A stretch of DNA of 64,000 bases from Nothopassalora personata (taxonomy: Eukaryota; Ascomycota; Dothideomycetes; Mycosphaerellales; Mycosphaerellaceae): NCBI GenBank assembly GCA_033816765.1, contig CM066294.1, positions 1,240,001 to 1,304,000 on the forward strand. The letters run 5' to 3'. The position numbers were made by a program, and so were the translations under genes. This document shows, piece by piece, positions 42,091 through 53,115 of this stretch (position 1 is the first letter of the stretch; each line of letters opens with the position of its first letter). The notes beneath the pieces are model-generated. The model made no database searches. It had not been told where the DNA came from and saw nothing but the letters and a program-made list of their open reading frames with translations.

Positions 42091-42687
42091 CATATCGGCA
42101 GCGCAAGTTCTCGCGATTCCGGAACTGCTAGAGCTCATACTGGTCCACATAGATGCCGTCCGAGTCTTCAACATACGCTGAGTCAACACATCATTTCTTG
42201 ATCTTGACGACATGTTCAGCGCCATCCGGAAGCGCATGTGCCTCGAGCTTGACAACGGCGACTACTACGAACACCTCGATTACATCATACAGAGACTCTA
42301 TGCGCGTGCCATAACTGGTGCTTTTAGGATCATCCCGCATTCGCATCTGATGACCGACATCGGGCTATTCGATCTCGAGTTTGACTGCAGGTTCCTCCGG
42401 CAACCACTGAAAAGCAGCATCAAGTTCGAACAGGTGTTCGATGGCAGCAACATGACGGAGTGTGGCGATCTATCAGAGTGGGCGATTCACAGGACGATCT
42501 TGAGGTCGTCATCAGCTGTCCATGCAGTGATCAATTCGATGAGATGCCATTGGCACGCGACAGTACTTTGGGAGATCTCGTGGCCCTCGGGAAGGACATG
42601 CTGCGCAATCACCGGGACATCGGCTGCTTCACGACATGCTATAAGATAAAAGACAACGTTTGCGAAGTTATAATACTGGATAGCTAG
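42091..42687 (+). pseudogene. F-box-like protein pseudogene
   Basis: Just after an apparent acceptor (CCCCAG, 42085-42090) the plus strand reads ISAAQVLAIPELLELILVHI then DAVRVFNIR, an F-box-like start of the same family as the pseudogene at 40640-41474. A TGA follows, then VNTSFLDLDDMFSAIRKRMC, LELDNGDYYEHL and so on in the same frame. Near 42475 the sense continues in another frame (DDLEVVISCPCSDQFDEMPL ... NVCEVIILDS, stop at 42685). One stop and one frameshift make it non-coding as it stands. A GTAAGT donor at 42037 suggests an upstream exon that I cannot define. Confidence 0.5.
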
Positions 42688-42760
42688 GCTCACAGTCAAA
42701 CGATGTGAGATGTGGGCACACTTTGACAGCAGGGTGCCATGGACCCATCAATCGCTGAGA

Positions 42761-44326
42761 TCATTTCTTCCAAAGCTGCCCTCGCCTCCGCACAGCTCTT
42801 TCAGCAGCCTTCAACCACAACGGCTGAGGTCCTGCCCATGCCTGCTCAGCGCAAAGCTCAATAGCAACAGGCGGCGTTACGACCACCGGCTTACCATTCA
42901 CCACCTGCTTCACGACTGCTACAGGCTGCTCGACCTGTTTGGCCCGGGCAATCATCGCCACAGGCTGATCAACCTCAACAGCGTCCTCCAGCTCAAGAAC
43001 AGATGCATCAGAATCAATAGATTCTCTCAACGGAACGTGCTCTACACTCTCGTCATCTCCAGCGTGTACAGCCGGTATGAAAGGTCTGCTGCCAGCAGCA
43101 ACCTCATCCATATAGACTTCCCAGAGCGCATCTTTCGGAAACTCCCCATCCTGTAGGTTGTCAATCTCGCAAGGTGTAGACTCACAATTAGCATACCATG
43201 TTCCTGCCGTTGGCACAATCAGCGGTCCCAGACTTTCCGGGTCGACGAAGTGATCCCAGTAAGCTCTCGAGAACAAGTTCTGCAGAAACATCAGCGGTAC
43301 TCGATGTGTTCTATCAAACTTAGGCAGCTGACGTCGAGATTGTAGCAAGAGACCAGCTCGCTGATAATGGTGCTGATACGTCCCAGAAGGCCATGCGTCC
43401 AGAGTCAAAGGGATTGTGGCAATCTCGTCGGCGAAGTCAGCACTGGCTCGTTCGCATTTGTTGATGTAATTCTTACGGGACATGCAGGAGTTTACACCCA
43501 AGATGCCACCGAAGATTGCGTTCTCAAGAGCAAAGCCGCCCTCGGAAAGTTCACAATTGCCGTCAAAAGGCTCGCCGATGGATTTGATCGAGCCTTGAAC
43601 TGCTATATTGAGGGCGTGGCCCAGTTCGTGGACAAGGAGCTTTGCAAGTGTAAAGCGGACGTAGAGCACCTTTTCGATATCGCGCTGGGTAAATTCGCGG
43701 CGATTGTCCTGCTGTGCCTTGAGCGAGTTCAACCTCTTATACAGGAAGCCAGCGATACGGATGCGGACATTGGAGCCCTGTGGGAAAATTTGAGCCTGCT
43801 CGTAAGTCAGTGGACCGGGAAGAGCTTGGGTCATGCCGTTGACGCCATCGGGTAAGAAATCATCGAAATGGAAGGTTACCATCTTTGACAGCTTATCCAG
43901 AATCTGTCGAGCCCGGGCTTTGGTGTAGTCGCTGTTCTGTACATGTCTACTCCGTGGATAGCGGGCAAATAATGGGTTCGTACCTCGTGCCTGGAGGTCG
44001 TGAATGTCTTGGAGTGTGACCCTGGTCTTTGTATTATCTTCGTGGATTTGGAAGAGGTGGCCTTTGACCATGGTACAGATGTAACGAGCAGCACCACCGC
44101 TCACTAGTAGCTGACTAGCAAGCCTGAGAGAATCTGTCACTGCATCATATCCAGCCTCATACTGCTTGTCTGCAGTAAAGTGTTGATGGCTGAACGTCGG
44201 GAGGATTTCGTTTCGCAGCGAGGCAGGCAGAGAGAGTTCGGCTTCTTGGTATCGAAAGAAGTCAGAACAGCAGAAGCGGTTGCAATAAGTGCGCTGAGCT
44301 GAATCGGGGTAGTCGTTGAAGGCCAT
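42761..44326 (-). CDS. Zincin-like protein with HELGH motif, family not recognised
   Basis: A single open frame of 521 aa from ATG 44326. Residues 230-240 read LLVHELGHALN, the HExxH zinc-binding and catalytic motif of metallopeptidases (His233, Glu234, His237). A further acidic cluster, CELSEGGFALENAIFGG (258-274), offers a third ligand (Glu262 or Glu268) as in gluzincin-type proteins. The N-terminal region has Cys pairs (YCNRFCC) but no signal peptide, so it is probably intracellular. The C-terminal 120 residues are acidic then Val/Pro-rich (QPVAVVKQVVNGKPVVV) and end in a basic RRRGQLWKK. Length and layout do not match a family I know; fungal proteins of this sort are usually annotated as hypothetical. 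Proteolytic activity is inferred from the motif only. Confidence 0.7.
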   Translation of the reverse strand: MAFNDYPDSAQRTYCNRFCCSDFFRYQEAELSLPASLRNEILPTFSHQHFTADKQYEAGYDAVTDSLRLASQLLVSGGAARYICTMVKGHLFQIHEDNTKTRVTLQDIHDLQARGTNPLFARYPRSRHVQNSDYTKARARQILDKLSKMVTFHFDDFLPDGVNGMTQALPGPLTYEQAQIFPQGSNVRIRIAGFLYKRLNSLKAQQDNRREFTQRDIEKVLYVRFTLAKLLVHELGHALNIAVQGSIKSIGEPFDGNCELSEGGFALENAIFGGILGVNSCMSRKNYINKCERASADFADEIATIPLTLDAWPSGTYQHHYQRAGLLLQSRRQLPKFDRTHRVPLMFLQNLFSRAYWDHFVDPESLGPLIVPTAGTWYANCESTPCEIDNLQDGEFPKDALWEVYMDEVAAGSRPFIPAVHAGDDESVEHVPLRESIDSDASVLELEDAVEVDQPVAMIARAKQVEQPVAVVKQVVNGKPVVVTPPVAIELCAEQAWAGPQPLWLKAAERAVRRRGQLWKK

Positions 44327-45213
44327 ATCAGATCGTCACCCGGAGGGGTTCGTAAGTAGAATCGTTAGTTGCAGAGTTATGCTTACCAGAAGCAAGTCGT
44401 GAGCTCGTGGGATCAAGATGCAAGTAAGGAAATGCGTAGCAATGCTGACCGGCAGCTGGCAATGGAAAGGTGTAGATGAATAGCGCCCAGCGTCAAAGAT
44501 GATCTGTGGAGGTACGTGTCGACCGGAGCGATGCCATCGTAAAGGTATCAAGCTGACGAACATGCCATTGTCACATTCAGAACAAAGCGGCTATTTCTGA
44601 TCAAAGGCAGGTCGCTGGAATGATGCGACGACAGCATTGTGCTGAAGGGTCAACAAAGTCAGTATCGACTACAGCGGTGCTCGATGTCGTATTGTGAGTA
44701 TATAAGGCGTCTTTTGCTCACAGGGGATTATAGAGAGAACATTGGTATAGCAGCCCTAACCTGCCTCTGATGCTCTTTTGCGCGAGAAGTACTCTTCGCA
44801 AGGTTCTGTCCAACCATCTGCCAGAGCACCGTCTGCATGATCGAAAGCCAAGGGCTCTCGCAGTATACATATTATCAACAGTCCCAGCTACCCATGAGTC
44901 TATCAGAGAGTCATATCCCTCTCTGCTGCATCCGGCTGATTCGCCTGCGCGTAGTCATTGGCGGTGGTCTGCTGAGCAATTCCATTCTTACCTGATGTCT
45001 CGTGGTGCTGTCTGCTGATGTTCGCCATTCTCGGAGCAGTCTGTGGCTAAGAAGGGCGTTCTCGATCGAGAGCCTTCGTGGACGCCGCATGCTAGGCTTG
45101 AGAACGTCGATACTCTCACGTCGGCATGATGCAGATATCGTCGAGGCCGTGGACAGGGAGGGAGTCTTGAGCCAAGACAACGACTGAACCCAGCCGACGC
45201 GAGATCTGCTTTC
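44327..45213. other. Intergenic, nothing supported
   Basis: Normal-composition DNA from the zincin-like gene to the copia LTR. It should hold the promoter of the minus-strand gene. Overlapping short frames only. The right edge of the gene island is abrupt at 45213/45214. Confidence 0.5.
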
Positions 45214-45387
45214 TGTTGTAGATAGGTATTTGACGAGTACAAGCTTCCAAATTGAAACGATAGGGTGGATTAGTAACTCTTATAAATTGTACAAGGTGTA
45301 AGACTATCTAGCTATAGAAACAGTATAATATAGGGTGTATATACTAAGTCCTAACTAATATAGCTACTAGTCACCTAATTTATAATA
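45214..45387 (-). repeat. 3' LTR of copia copy B (174 bp)
   Basis: It starts TGTTGT and ends ATAATA, the RIP-changed form of ACAACA, and aligns with the 5' LTR at 8707-8882. A purine tract lies immediately upstream in element orientation, which marks it as the 3' LTR. Confidence 0.85.
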
Positions 45388-45399
45388 CTCCCCCTTAAG
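45388..45399 (-). other. Polypurine tract of copia copy B
   Basis: On the minus strand the bases just before the LTR read CTTAAGGGGGAG. A purine run next to the 3' LTR is where plus-strand DNA synthesis starts in LTR elements. Confidence 0.75.
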
Positions 45400-45859
45400 A
45401 CTAACTACTATAAAGGTAGCCTAATTAACTTAATATTACCTATATTACTATATTAGTCTCGAATACCTTTACTAGCTTTAGATACTAGGTTCCCCGCTAT
45501 AAGTAGGTATATACTAAGGATAGGGATCTTATTAGATCTACTTATATAAGAGATCTTTATAGACCTACTTTAAGTATATTTTAGCCTTATCTTTCCGCTT
45601 AGAAGCGAATAGAAGGTTCTCTTAGCTTAAGAAGGCTCTTATAGCTAGGTAGTAGCGTATAGACCTTATAGGTAAATATAAAAGAAGCTAGTTCTTTACT
45701 AAGTAACTCTCTCTACTTTATACTACTTTATACCTCTCTTACCCCCTCCTAGACTACTGTATATACTTATATATACTAATAACTACTATATATATACTGT
45801 TAAAGCTTCTTAAGAAGCTTTAGTAAGGTATACTATATATAATAATATTTTAAAGGTAT

Positions 45860-46514
45860 TTACTAACTTATAAGTAGTATTATAGTAGATATAATTAAGT
45901 AGACTCTTATAAACTAATTTAGTAATACTAGTAACGTCTTTAGTAGTAGAACTAGCTCTAGTAATAGTAATAATCCTAATAAGCGTCCTCCTAGTAATAG
46001 TAGAAAGGGGCTACCTATATCTAGTAAGCTCTCTAAGCGTAAGGCCCTTATTAAGGTACTTAGATAGGTTAAGTATATTATTAATAATAAGCGTAAGATT
46101 GCTAAGAAAAATATAACCTTATAGCTTACTAAAGTATCTCTTAAGATTACCTTCTATAAGAAGAAGCTTCTAACTACTAAGGGTAGTATTACTAACCTAC
46201 TAAACTAGGGTTAGATTAACGTAGCTACTTAGGACTCTAATTATATAATAGTCGACCCTTAAGGCCGTATTGCTAATACTATAACTATAAATATTAATAG
46301 TAGTTAGAACTACCTTCCTACCTTATAGGCTTCCGCTATAGACTATCTTATTTAGTACTTCGGTAGCGCCTATAACCGCTATAAGAAGAGATCTAACCTT
46401 CCCTTCTCTAGCTACTATACTATTCTAGGATAGTTTAAGGGCTACTATACTAACTACGCTCTTAATAATTACTACAATAAGTATAGCTTCTTCTCTCTAT
46501 AGACCCTATAGTAG
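45860..46514 (+). pseudogene. Second copy of the opposite-strand accessory ORF, truncated
   Basis: The same plus-strand frame as at 420-1585 (KRPPSNSRKGLPISSKLSKR and onward), with more Gln codons turned to TAG and more Cys turned to Tyr in the zinc-finger-like part. It ends at 46514 where the alignment with copy A stops. Presence at the same position in two copies shows the ORF is part of the element. Confidence 0.6.
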
Positions 46515-48638
46515 TATTAGGACTACGAGGGCTATAAGAGAATGTCGTAATATATAGTACGCCTACGATCTTCTAATCGTAGATAAACTAAAGCTTACCT
46601 TCTTCTATAGACGCTATACGCGTCTCTTAGTGTACGTATACGCGTTACGTACGGCTTACTAAGCCGGGTATAGCCGTATTATATATAAGGGTTAGCTATA
46701 GGCTACCCTTATAACTACCTCCCCTTCTAGGACGAGCTACCCTTAGCTTACGGCTTTAGGAGGTTTCTATATAAGTAATCTATCTACTTCTCGTAGATTC
46801 CGTTACTATATAACCCGCCTACGGGTCTCGTACGTATCGTTATCGGGGTATAGGTAGTTAGAGTTATAGTTACCCGGTTAACTAACTCGAGGGTTTAAGA
46901 AGTACGCCCTCTTCCTCCTTTTCTTTCTTTTTTCTTATACTACGTTCTCGTAGCGTACTATATCCGTACTACTAGCGATCTACTAGCTCCTCGCTAGCGA
47001 CTATCTAGCGACCCGTTAGTACTACTATAGCTTTAGAGGAAGCTATTTAAGATTAACTACGCTAGGAGGCCTTTATAGGAGGCCTATTTGTATTACTAAT
47101 ACTATTACTAGTACTACTATAGATGTCTAGCGCGCTTAGCGTACTAGATACGCCTACGAAGCGTAAGTTTAGTGTACTAGGCCCGTAGACCCCTAAGTTA
47201 TTACTAGCTAAGCGTCTAGGTGTAGATATTAAGATATACTTACGCTACCTCTACTACTTCGTAACTAGTAAGTATTCGCTACGCTCCTCGCTTATAATAC
47301 GCTTACTTACCGTATAGTAGACGAGTAGGATACGTATAATAGTATTACTACCGGCGAGTTACTTAAGAAGTATATACGATATAGGGTAAGTAGGTACCCG
47401 TATATTAGTAATACTAGTATCGCTATTACGTAGATAGTAGCTCGCCTACGTACCGCCCGCGCCTAGCGCGATAAGCTTATCTAGGGGCTTAGTAATCCTC
47501 CTACTAAGGAGGAGTAGGACGCTCTAGACTAGTAGTACGACCTCTACGCCTAACTAGGTAAGTAGATCTTAGCTATAAGTACTACGCCTTACTAGCGCTC
47601 CGTACGCTCGCCGCGTACGGCGTACTATCGTTCCCTATATAAATCGGCTAACCTCTTCCAAGGGTAAGAAGTAGTTTAGCGCCTATAAGAATAAGCGCCT
47701 AGGTAACACTCGCGTACGCTTCGCCGGCGCCTCTACTACTACTACCCCCTCCTCCGCCGCCGCTACTACGTCCGTAGTTCTATAGTAAGAGTAGAATAGA
47801 GCCCTTAATAGGCTCTTTAAGCTCGGCCGTACTATAAGTACTACGCGTATTATATACGTGTCCTATACTAACCGTAGTTATAGTTCTTATAGGCTAGAAA
47901 CATTGATACTACCGCCGTAGATAGAGCGTTCCTACCCCCTACTCTACGCGGTAAGTTTAATAAGGGTAATAATAATAGGGAGGATAATAACGAGTAATTG
48001 CGCGTTCTACGTATACTAGCCGCCTACTACGCGCCTATTCTCTATCTACGTAGCGCCGTCGCGCGCCTATAAAAGTTTTATTTTTAAATAAATAATCTTC
48101 TCTCTACTCTTCTCTCTCCTCTCCTCCCTCTCCGATATTATTACTATCGGGAGTATTTACTTAACTAAGTAAGCGAGCCTTTTTATAAGACGGAGTATAC
48201 CAGGAGTTCTATAGGTCCTATATATAGGTTAGAGCTAATATTACTATTAGGGGCAAGGGGCCCCTCTCCTATATAGATACTATAGGGTAGCTATTAGGTT
48301 TAGTATAACCTAATAATATTACAAGTTAAGAAGATAAGCTTAATCGGTTTTGTTCTCGGGCCGATAAGACGTCAAGGGAGAGTAATAAAGTAGTAGTTGT
48401 CTTAGTCTTATAAAGACTTAAGAAATAATATAGTAGAGGTTAGGTTACGGTATATTCTAAATAGTAATTTTAAATAGTAACTTAAACGCCTCGAAACTAT
48501 AGGGGATTCTTAGCGTTCCTAAATATAAAGGAGATAGTATTACTATACTTATAGATTACTAAGTTACTAGTAATGTCTACTAACTACCCTATATAGGCCT
48601 GTCCGAGTTATAGTAGTATGGAGCGGCGCTTATGTAAG
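46515..48638. other. RIP-mutated repeat DNA, unclassified
   Basis: Strongly CpA/TpG-depleted sequence with abundant TA and CG. A plus-strand relic may start at ATG 47104 (MSSALSVLDTPTKRKFSVLG) and continue in pieces to about 47990 with Ser/Thr/Ala-rich and basic parts (GKKQFSAYKNKRLGNTRVRF). I see no reverse transcriptase or DDE signature. A pyrimidine-rich CT stretch lies near 48085-48130. Confidence 0.45.
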
Positions 48639-48684
48639 CAGGGGTATTTGCCGGTCCCGGGACCGGGAAATTAGGTCACGTGAC
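48639..48684 (+). repeat. Left TIR of the 4.5 kb element
   Basis: About 46 bp: CAGGGGTATTTG, the palindromic block CCGGTCCCGGGACCGG, then AAATTAGGTCACGTGAC. It matches the reverse complement of 53116-53163, with differences that are mostly C/T or G/A. Confidence 0.8.
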
Positions 48685-49489
48685 GAGCATCGTAGTAGCT
48701 AGATAAAGAAGAGGATTGGCGGACCTAAACCCCTATGCCCTCTACTCGAGAGGTATAAATTGAATTGTTGCCTTAATGCTACGCTTACAATGCTTAACTA
48801 CGTAGTATATATCTTAATAGCTATACTAGGTCCTACTAGCTTACCTAAATGTCTAATTAAACCTAAATGAAATTAGGGTAAGTTAGACCTAAGGGCCCCC
48901 CCTCTAAACCTAAGGTTAATATAACCTATTAGTCGTTAATATATCCTCCCCTATTACGAACCTATCCTTAGGTTCTAAAGTAGTAAGCCCGGGTACTATA
49001 GGTAGCGCAGTTAGTCGCTATAAGCTAAGGTAGTCTTATAGTAGCATAATAGCCCACCCTACCATTTAGCTTAACATATAAGATGTTAGGCAATCCTAGG
49101 GTCTACTAGCGACAGTTTATAAAGATCGGAAGGATTCTTCTAACATAGACCGTAATAGCAACGTTAATAACCGCGACTCGCGCTATGTTAGCATTAATCG
49201 AATAGGCTAGATAGTCGAATAATGCGGACGCTATTTATGAAACAAGTAAGTGTTAGTACTAGTAACCTAATAAATCTAAGGACGAGTCTATCGCGTAGCT
49301 AGAAAGTTAGTTAAGGGAAGATAAGTAACTATAAGAAATAAGTAAGATCTAAAGACTAGAAGCATCCGTACCCGAAGCATTAACTAGAACTAGAACCAGA
49401 ACTAGAATTAGAACTAGAAACCTATAGGCTATAGCTATAGCCGGAAAATCAACTAGAAACTAGGAGCCTATAAACCCGTACTAACTACT

Positions 49490-52400
49490 TAGTTCCACTT
49501 ATTCTTACATAACTCCTTTATCTAGACCTACTCGTTATCGTAGCTAATACTAGTCTTACTAGACGCGTCCCTAAGTAGCTAGCTAGTAAAGTTCCTATAG
49601 TAGTTACGGAAGAAGCTCTTATTACGCCCTTCGCTTATAAAGTATATCTGCTCAAGAGTAGTAACTAAGCTAAGCTACTTATCTATTAATTTTATAGCTC
49701 GGACGCGCTAATTATACATCTTCTTATAGAAGAGCTCCGAGTCTAGGCGGACCGTAGCATTAAGCTACCTTCTAGTATTAAGGATAACTTCGTTATCGTT
49801 CTAAGACTTTAAACCCGCTAGGGCATCGGATAGAGGGCTAATACTACTAAGGTGTACGGCCGTAGGGAAAGGATAGCTAGGTACTAGGCGTCGATACTTA
49901 AACCCTATAGCGCTCTTACTTAGCGTCTTAAAGTTACGATAGAGGTCTATTACCTAGTGTATGCTCTAGCTTCTCTAGAGTTTAAGATAGTTATCGTCGC
50001 GGATCTCGATAAAGTAAGGGTTAATCTAACGTAGCGTCTTCTTATATGCGGCCTACCTTATTAGAACGCCTATAGTAGTTACCCGTATTTACCTAGCGCT
50101 TAGATCCTCTCTAAACTAGCTAATGCTGTTCTTGCTTAGGTAATTCTAAACACTAACCGAGAAGAAACGCTTAAATCGGCCGTCTTCTATATAGTCGTTA
50201 GTCCGGTACTACTAGATGAACTCTATAGTATTCTCTTACTTATGAAAACCGTGTAAAAACTCCGGCCTACTAGTGCCCTCTAAGTTAAGAGAGTATAGTA
50301 TATTAAGCCGGTTACTAGTCTAGTAGTTCTCAATTTCGAGGTTTAAGTCGACCCTAGCATACTACACTATAGCGTTCGCATCACCCCCCTAATAAGCCCT
50401 ATTAAAGCTAAAAATCGTAGGCCTAGGGAAGGAGATAAACCGAGTATAGTATTAAGGGTATAGAGCTACTTATAAGAGCTATAGCCCGGGGTCTTGTCGC
50501 ATAATCTATTAGCTTAGAGAATACTACATGTTCTAGTAGACGCCGCCGTTACTAACCTTATTTAATTCTCGTAGGTACTATCGGTACACGTCGAATTCTC
50601 AACTTATTATCTCTCTAACTGTTTTAACCCGCGGCGCTAGTTTAGCGTTATTATACTAGTATAGCATGTTACTATTAATATAGGTACCGGTACTATTAAG
50701 ATCGGCTTAGTTAGCTTTATTAATGCCGAATTTATCGAGAATCTAGTTGTAGTTAGTATACGTAACGATACTACTCGTAGTGCCGACTTTACCTCGAACG
50801 CGGAGGTAGCTAAGCGGGTTAATAGTCTTCTAACTACGCTTATTAGGGCGAAACCATAACCGATTTTTTACCTTAATAGCTAAAAAACTCTTACCTTTAA
50901 AGAGCTAGTCTTAGACCTTAAGCGCGCGCTCACATAGGGTGTTAGCGGTAATACCGGGATTCGTAACGAAGTAGAGGGCCTTATAGTAGAAATCTCGAAC
51001 ATACTAATCGCACATTATAGCGCTAACCTTACTATCCCTCTTAAGAACCTACGAGACAGCATGTTCGAGCATCTTAAGGCCCGCTATCCGGTGCTTAGGT
51101 AGCTAGTTAATACTATCTACATTAATCGAGTTTCGAAACTTAACGCTATAGTACCGCTTATTATAGGTGCAGTTAGCGCGCTTAATCCGGAGGGCCTCGT
51201 CTTCTTATAGGATCTAATCCTTAAAGACTAATACATCCCTAATTATAGCCGAAGGTAATATAGTAAGTATCGGATTACTATTCTTAGTTAGGGTCGGAGT
51301 GGATCGTAGGGTGCTAACCGGTGTACCTAGCGGACTACCCTCGCGTATAGGTACGCCGTCTAGCGTTCGGTTAGGCGAGGATCGAGTAGGCGTAGTTATG
51401 CCCTTACCTATACTCTCGCCTATACGGAGCTACTTAAGTCGACTCGACTTACGACCGCCTCTCGATAGGACTATAGGCTAGGTAGAGGTTAGTAGAGTTA
51501 GCGTAGTACTCTTTATACGTCCTTTACCTTTACTACCCGGTAGTAGCTAACGTAGCTAAGGCTGTTGCTAGCTAGATAGTTTAGGTTAATCTATACTGTC
51601 CTCTAGGGACGCGGACTTCTTAGTAATAGTACCCTCTATAAAGTATAGAAGGCTATCCTTATAGACGGCTAGGCGGTGTCTTCTAATAATCTCCCTACTC
51701 TTAGCCGACTACGGATTAATGCTACGTGCTTTAGCCTCCCTATCGCACCGGGTAAGATTACTAGGCTCTAGAATTCGCTTACGGTCTATACCCTTACGGC
51801 CGATCCTTATACGCTAGATTAATGCCCTCTAAATTCTACTAATAGCCCTACTATAATCTAGGTACTTATTAATAAAGGCCGTAAACTAGCGGCGCCCGCT
51901 ATTAGTACTATAAAGCTTGGAGATAACGCGTCGATTAAGAATCTTATTATCTATCTACTATAGCTAGTAGCGGGTAAGCGTAGCTCGAAGAGTCTTCTCT
52001 CGGTTACGAATCTCTAAACCGGTCTTACGAATCTTACTAACGATAGGAAACAAGACATCGAGCTTCTTATTACTAAGGAATTTATCCTAGTAGCTCTTAC
52101 CTATACCGCTCTTAACTTCCTTAAAAAATAGGTTAACCTAGATAGAGTAGTCTTCGAACACCTTCTCGAAGCCCTTATAGAAGTCCTTTAACACCTTAAC
52201 CCGCTTCTAAGGACTAAGCTCTCGGAACATAATATTAGCGGCGGACTTCGGCGTGTTCGTGTTAGTAAGGACATACTTAACGTTATCCGGTAGGCGAAGG
52301 GACTCGAACAAGGTCTAAGGTAGGCGGGTAAGCCTAGTAACAGTACTAGTAAGCGCTATGCTCGAGCTAGCCGGACGTAACGAAGGACTAGCTAAAGCTA
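49490..52400 (-). pseudogene. Long coding relic of the 4.5 kb TIR element, family unknown
   Basis: The minus strand has long frames interrupted only by TAG/TAA. Readable parts include VLFPIVSKIRKTGLEIRNRE (about 52060), then NPLSYLRVRGKVGTTSSIVT (about 50810). Between about 50460 and 50230 it reads FISFPRPTIFSFNRAY, GGDANAIV, YARVDLNLEIENY, RLNILYSLNLEGTSRPEFLH and GFHK. Later pieces are RFKRFFSVSV and SAIGFKYRRLVPSYPFP. The block VDLN...LEGT...F.HGFHKW is reminiscent of iron/2-oxoglutarate dioxygenases of the TET/JBP type that some fungal transposons carry, but the match is weak and from memory. It may instead be an unlisted transposase. Inactive. The solo LTR lies just outside, on its upstream side. 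Confidence 0.45.
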
Positions 52401-52623
52401 TAATAACTAGGATTCGCTAGTAGTAAGATCGTAAGAGCTAGCTATCTCGTAGTGCTACTCTAGAGTGTTAGTAAGCTTTAAAAGCTTAATGTCGGGGTAG
52501 GGGGGTTTTAAAGAAGGTTAAGGTCGTAAAGAGAGAGGCTAAAGAACTGTCTAATATATATAGTAGTAGTAGATAGATGTATTAGTAGTTAGTATCGGTT
52601 GTCGGTAAGGATATACTAGTATT

Positions 52624-52889
52624 TGTTGAGAATATGCAGGTCATCGGGTTAAAGAGGTTGGAGTCTACCGGACCCCAACATGTGGTTGCCCCGCAACAGA
52701 ATTACGTGGCTGGGTGACGTGGCTGGATCAGGGGTATAAGACTCATCCGAACAGATGAGTCTGCCTCTTATCCTTTACATCCACATCCGCGATACTTGTT
52801 CATAGAGACACGCTATCCCATTGGGTCCTTCTTCGTCCTAAGGCAAGATTCCATCTTCCAGTGGCTGCGCAACTCGTACCTGTTTAACA
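52624..52889. repeat. Solo LTR, unmutated, with 5-bp target duplication
   Basis: 266 bp starting TGTTGAG and ending TTTAACA, flanked on both sides by GTATT (52619-52623 and 52890-52894). It keeps normal CpA/TpG content inside strongly RIP-mutated DNA. The TG...CA ends and 5-bp duplication identify an LTR left after recombination between the two LTRs of a retroelement not otherwise present in this window. Orientation uncertain. Confidence 0.88.
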
Positions 52890-53115
52890 GTATTTAAAGA
52901 AAAAGAGAGGAAGTAGTAGGTAGAGAGCTACGCTTAAGTATACCTCTTAGCGTATGTCCCTATAACCGTTATAAGGTAGCAGCGCCGAGACCGGTCTTAT
53001 AAGTAGTAAGAGCAGTGCTATTAAGGTTATACTAAAGGTCCGATAACCCTATATATAACCGAAAACCAGTGCTAGTAACTACCTAGGTAAGCATTCGGTA
53101 GAGGCATGCTATACT

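Larger units (their letters stand above)
45214..46514 (-). mobile_element. 3' part of a second copy of copia family A, heavily RIP-mutated
   Basis: It consists of the 3' LTR, a polypurine tract and internal sequence that aligns base for base with 1-1075 (45439 matches base 1). Almost every difference is CpA-to-TpA or TpG-to-TpA, with this copy the more mutated. The match stops at 46514, where different sequence begins, so the element is cut off by another insertion or a deletion. Same orientation as copia A. Confidence 0.88.

Noticed and set aside
8883..45213. A secondary-metabolite or detoxification gene cluster (two GSTs, two dehydrogenases)
   Set aside because: No backbone enzyme, transporter or cluster regulator nearby, and the genes are mixed with housekeeping genes in varied orientations.
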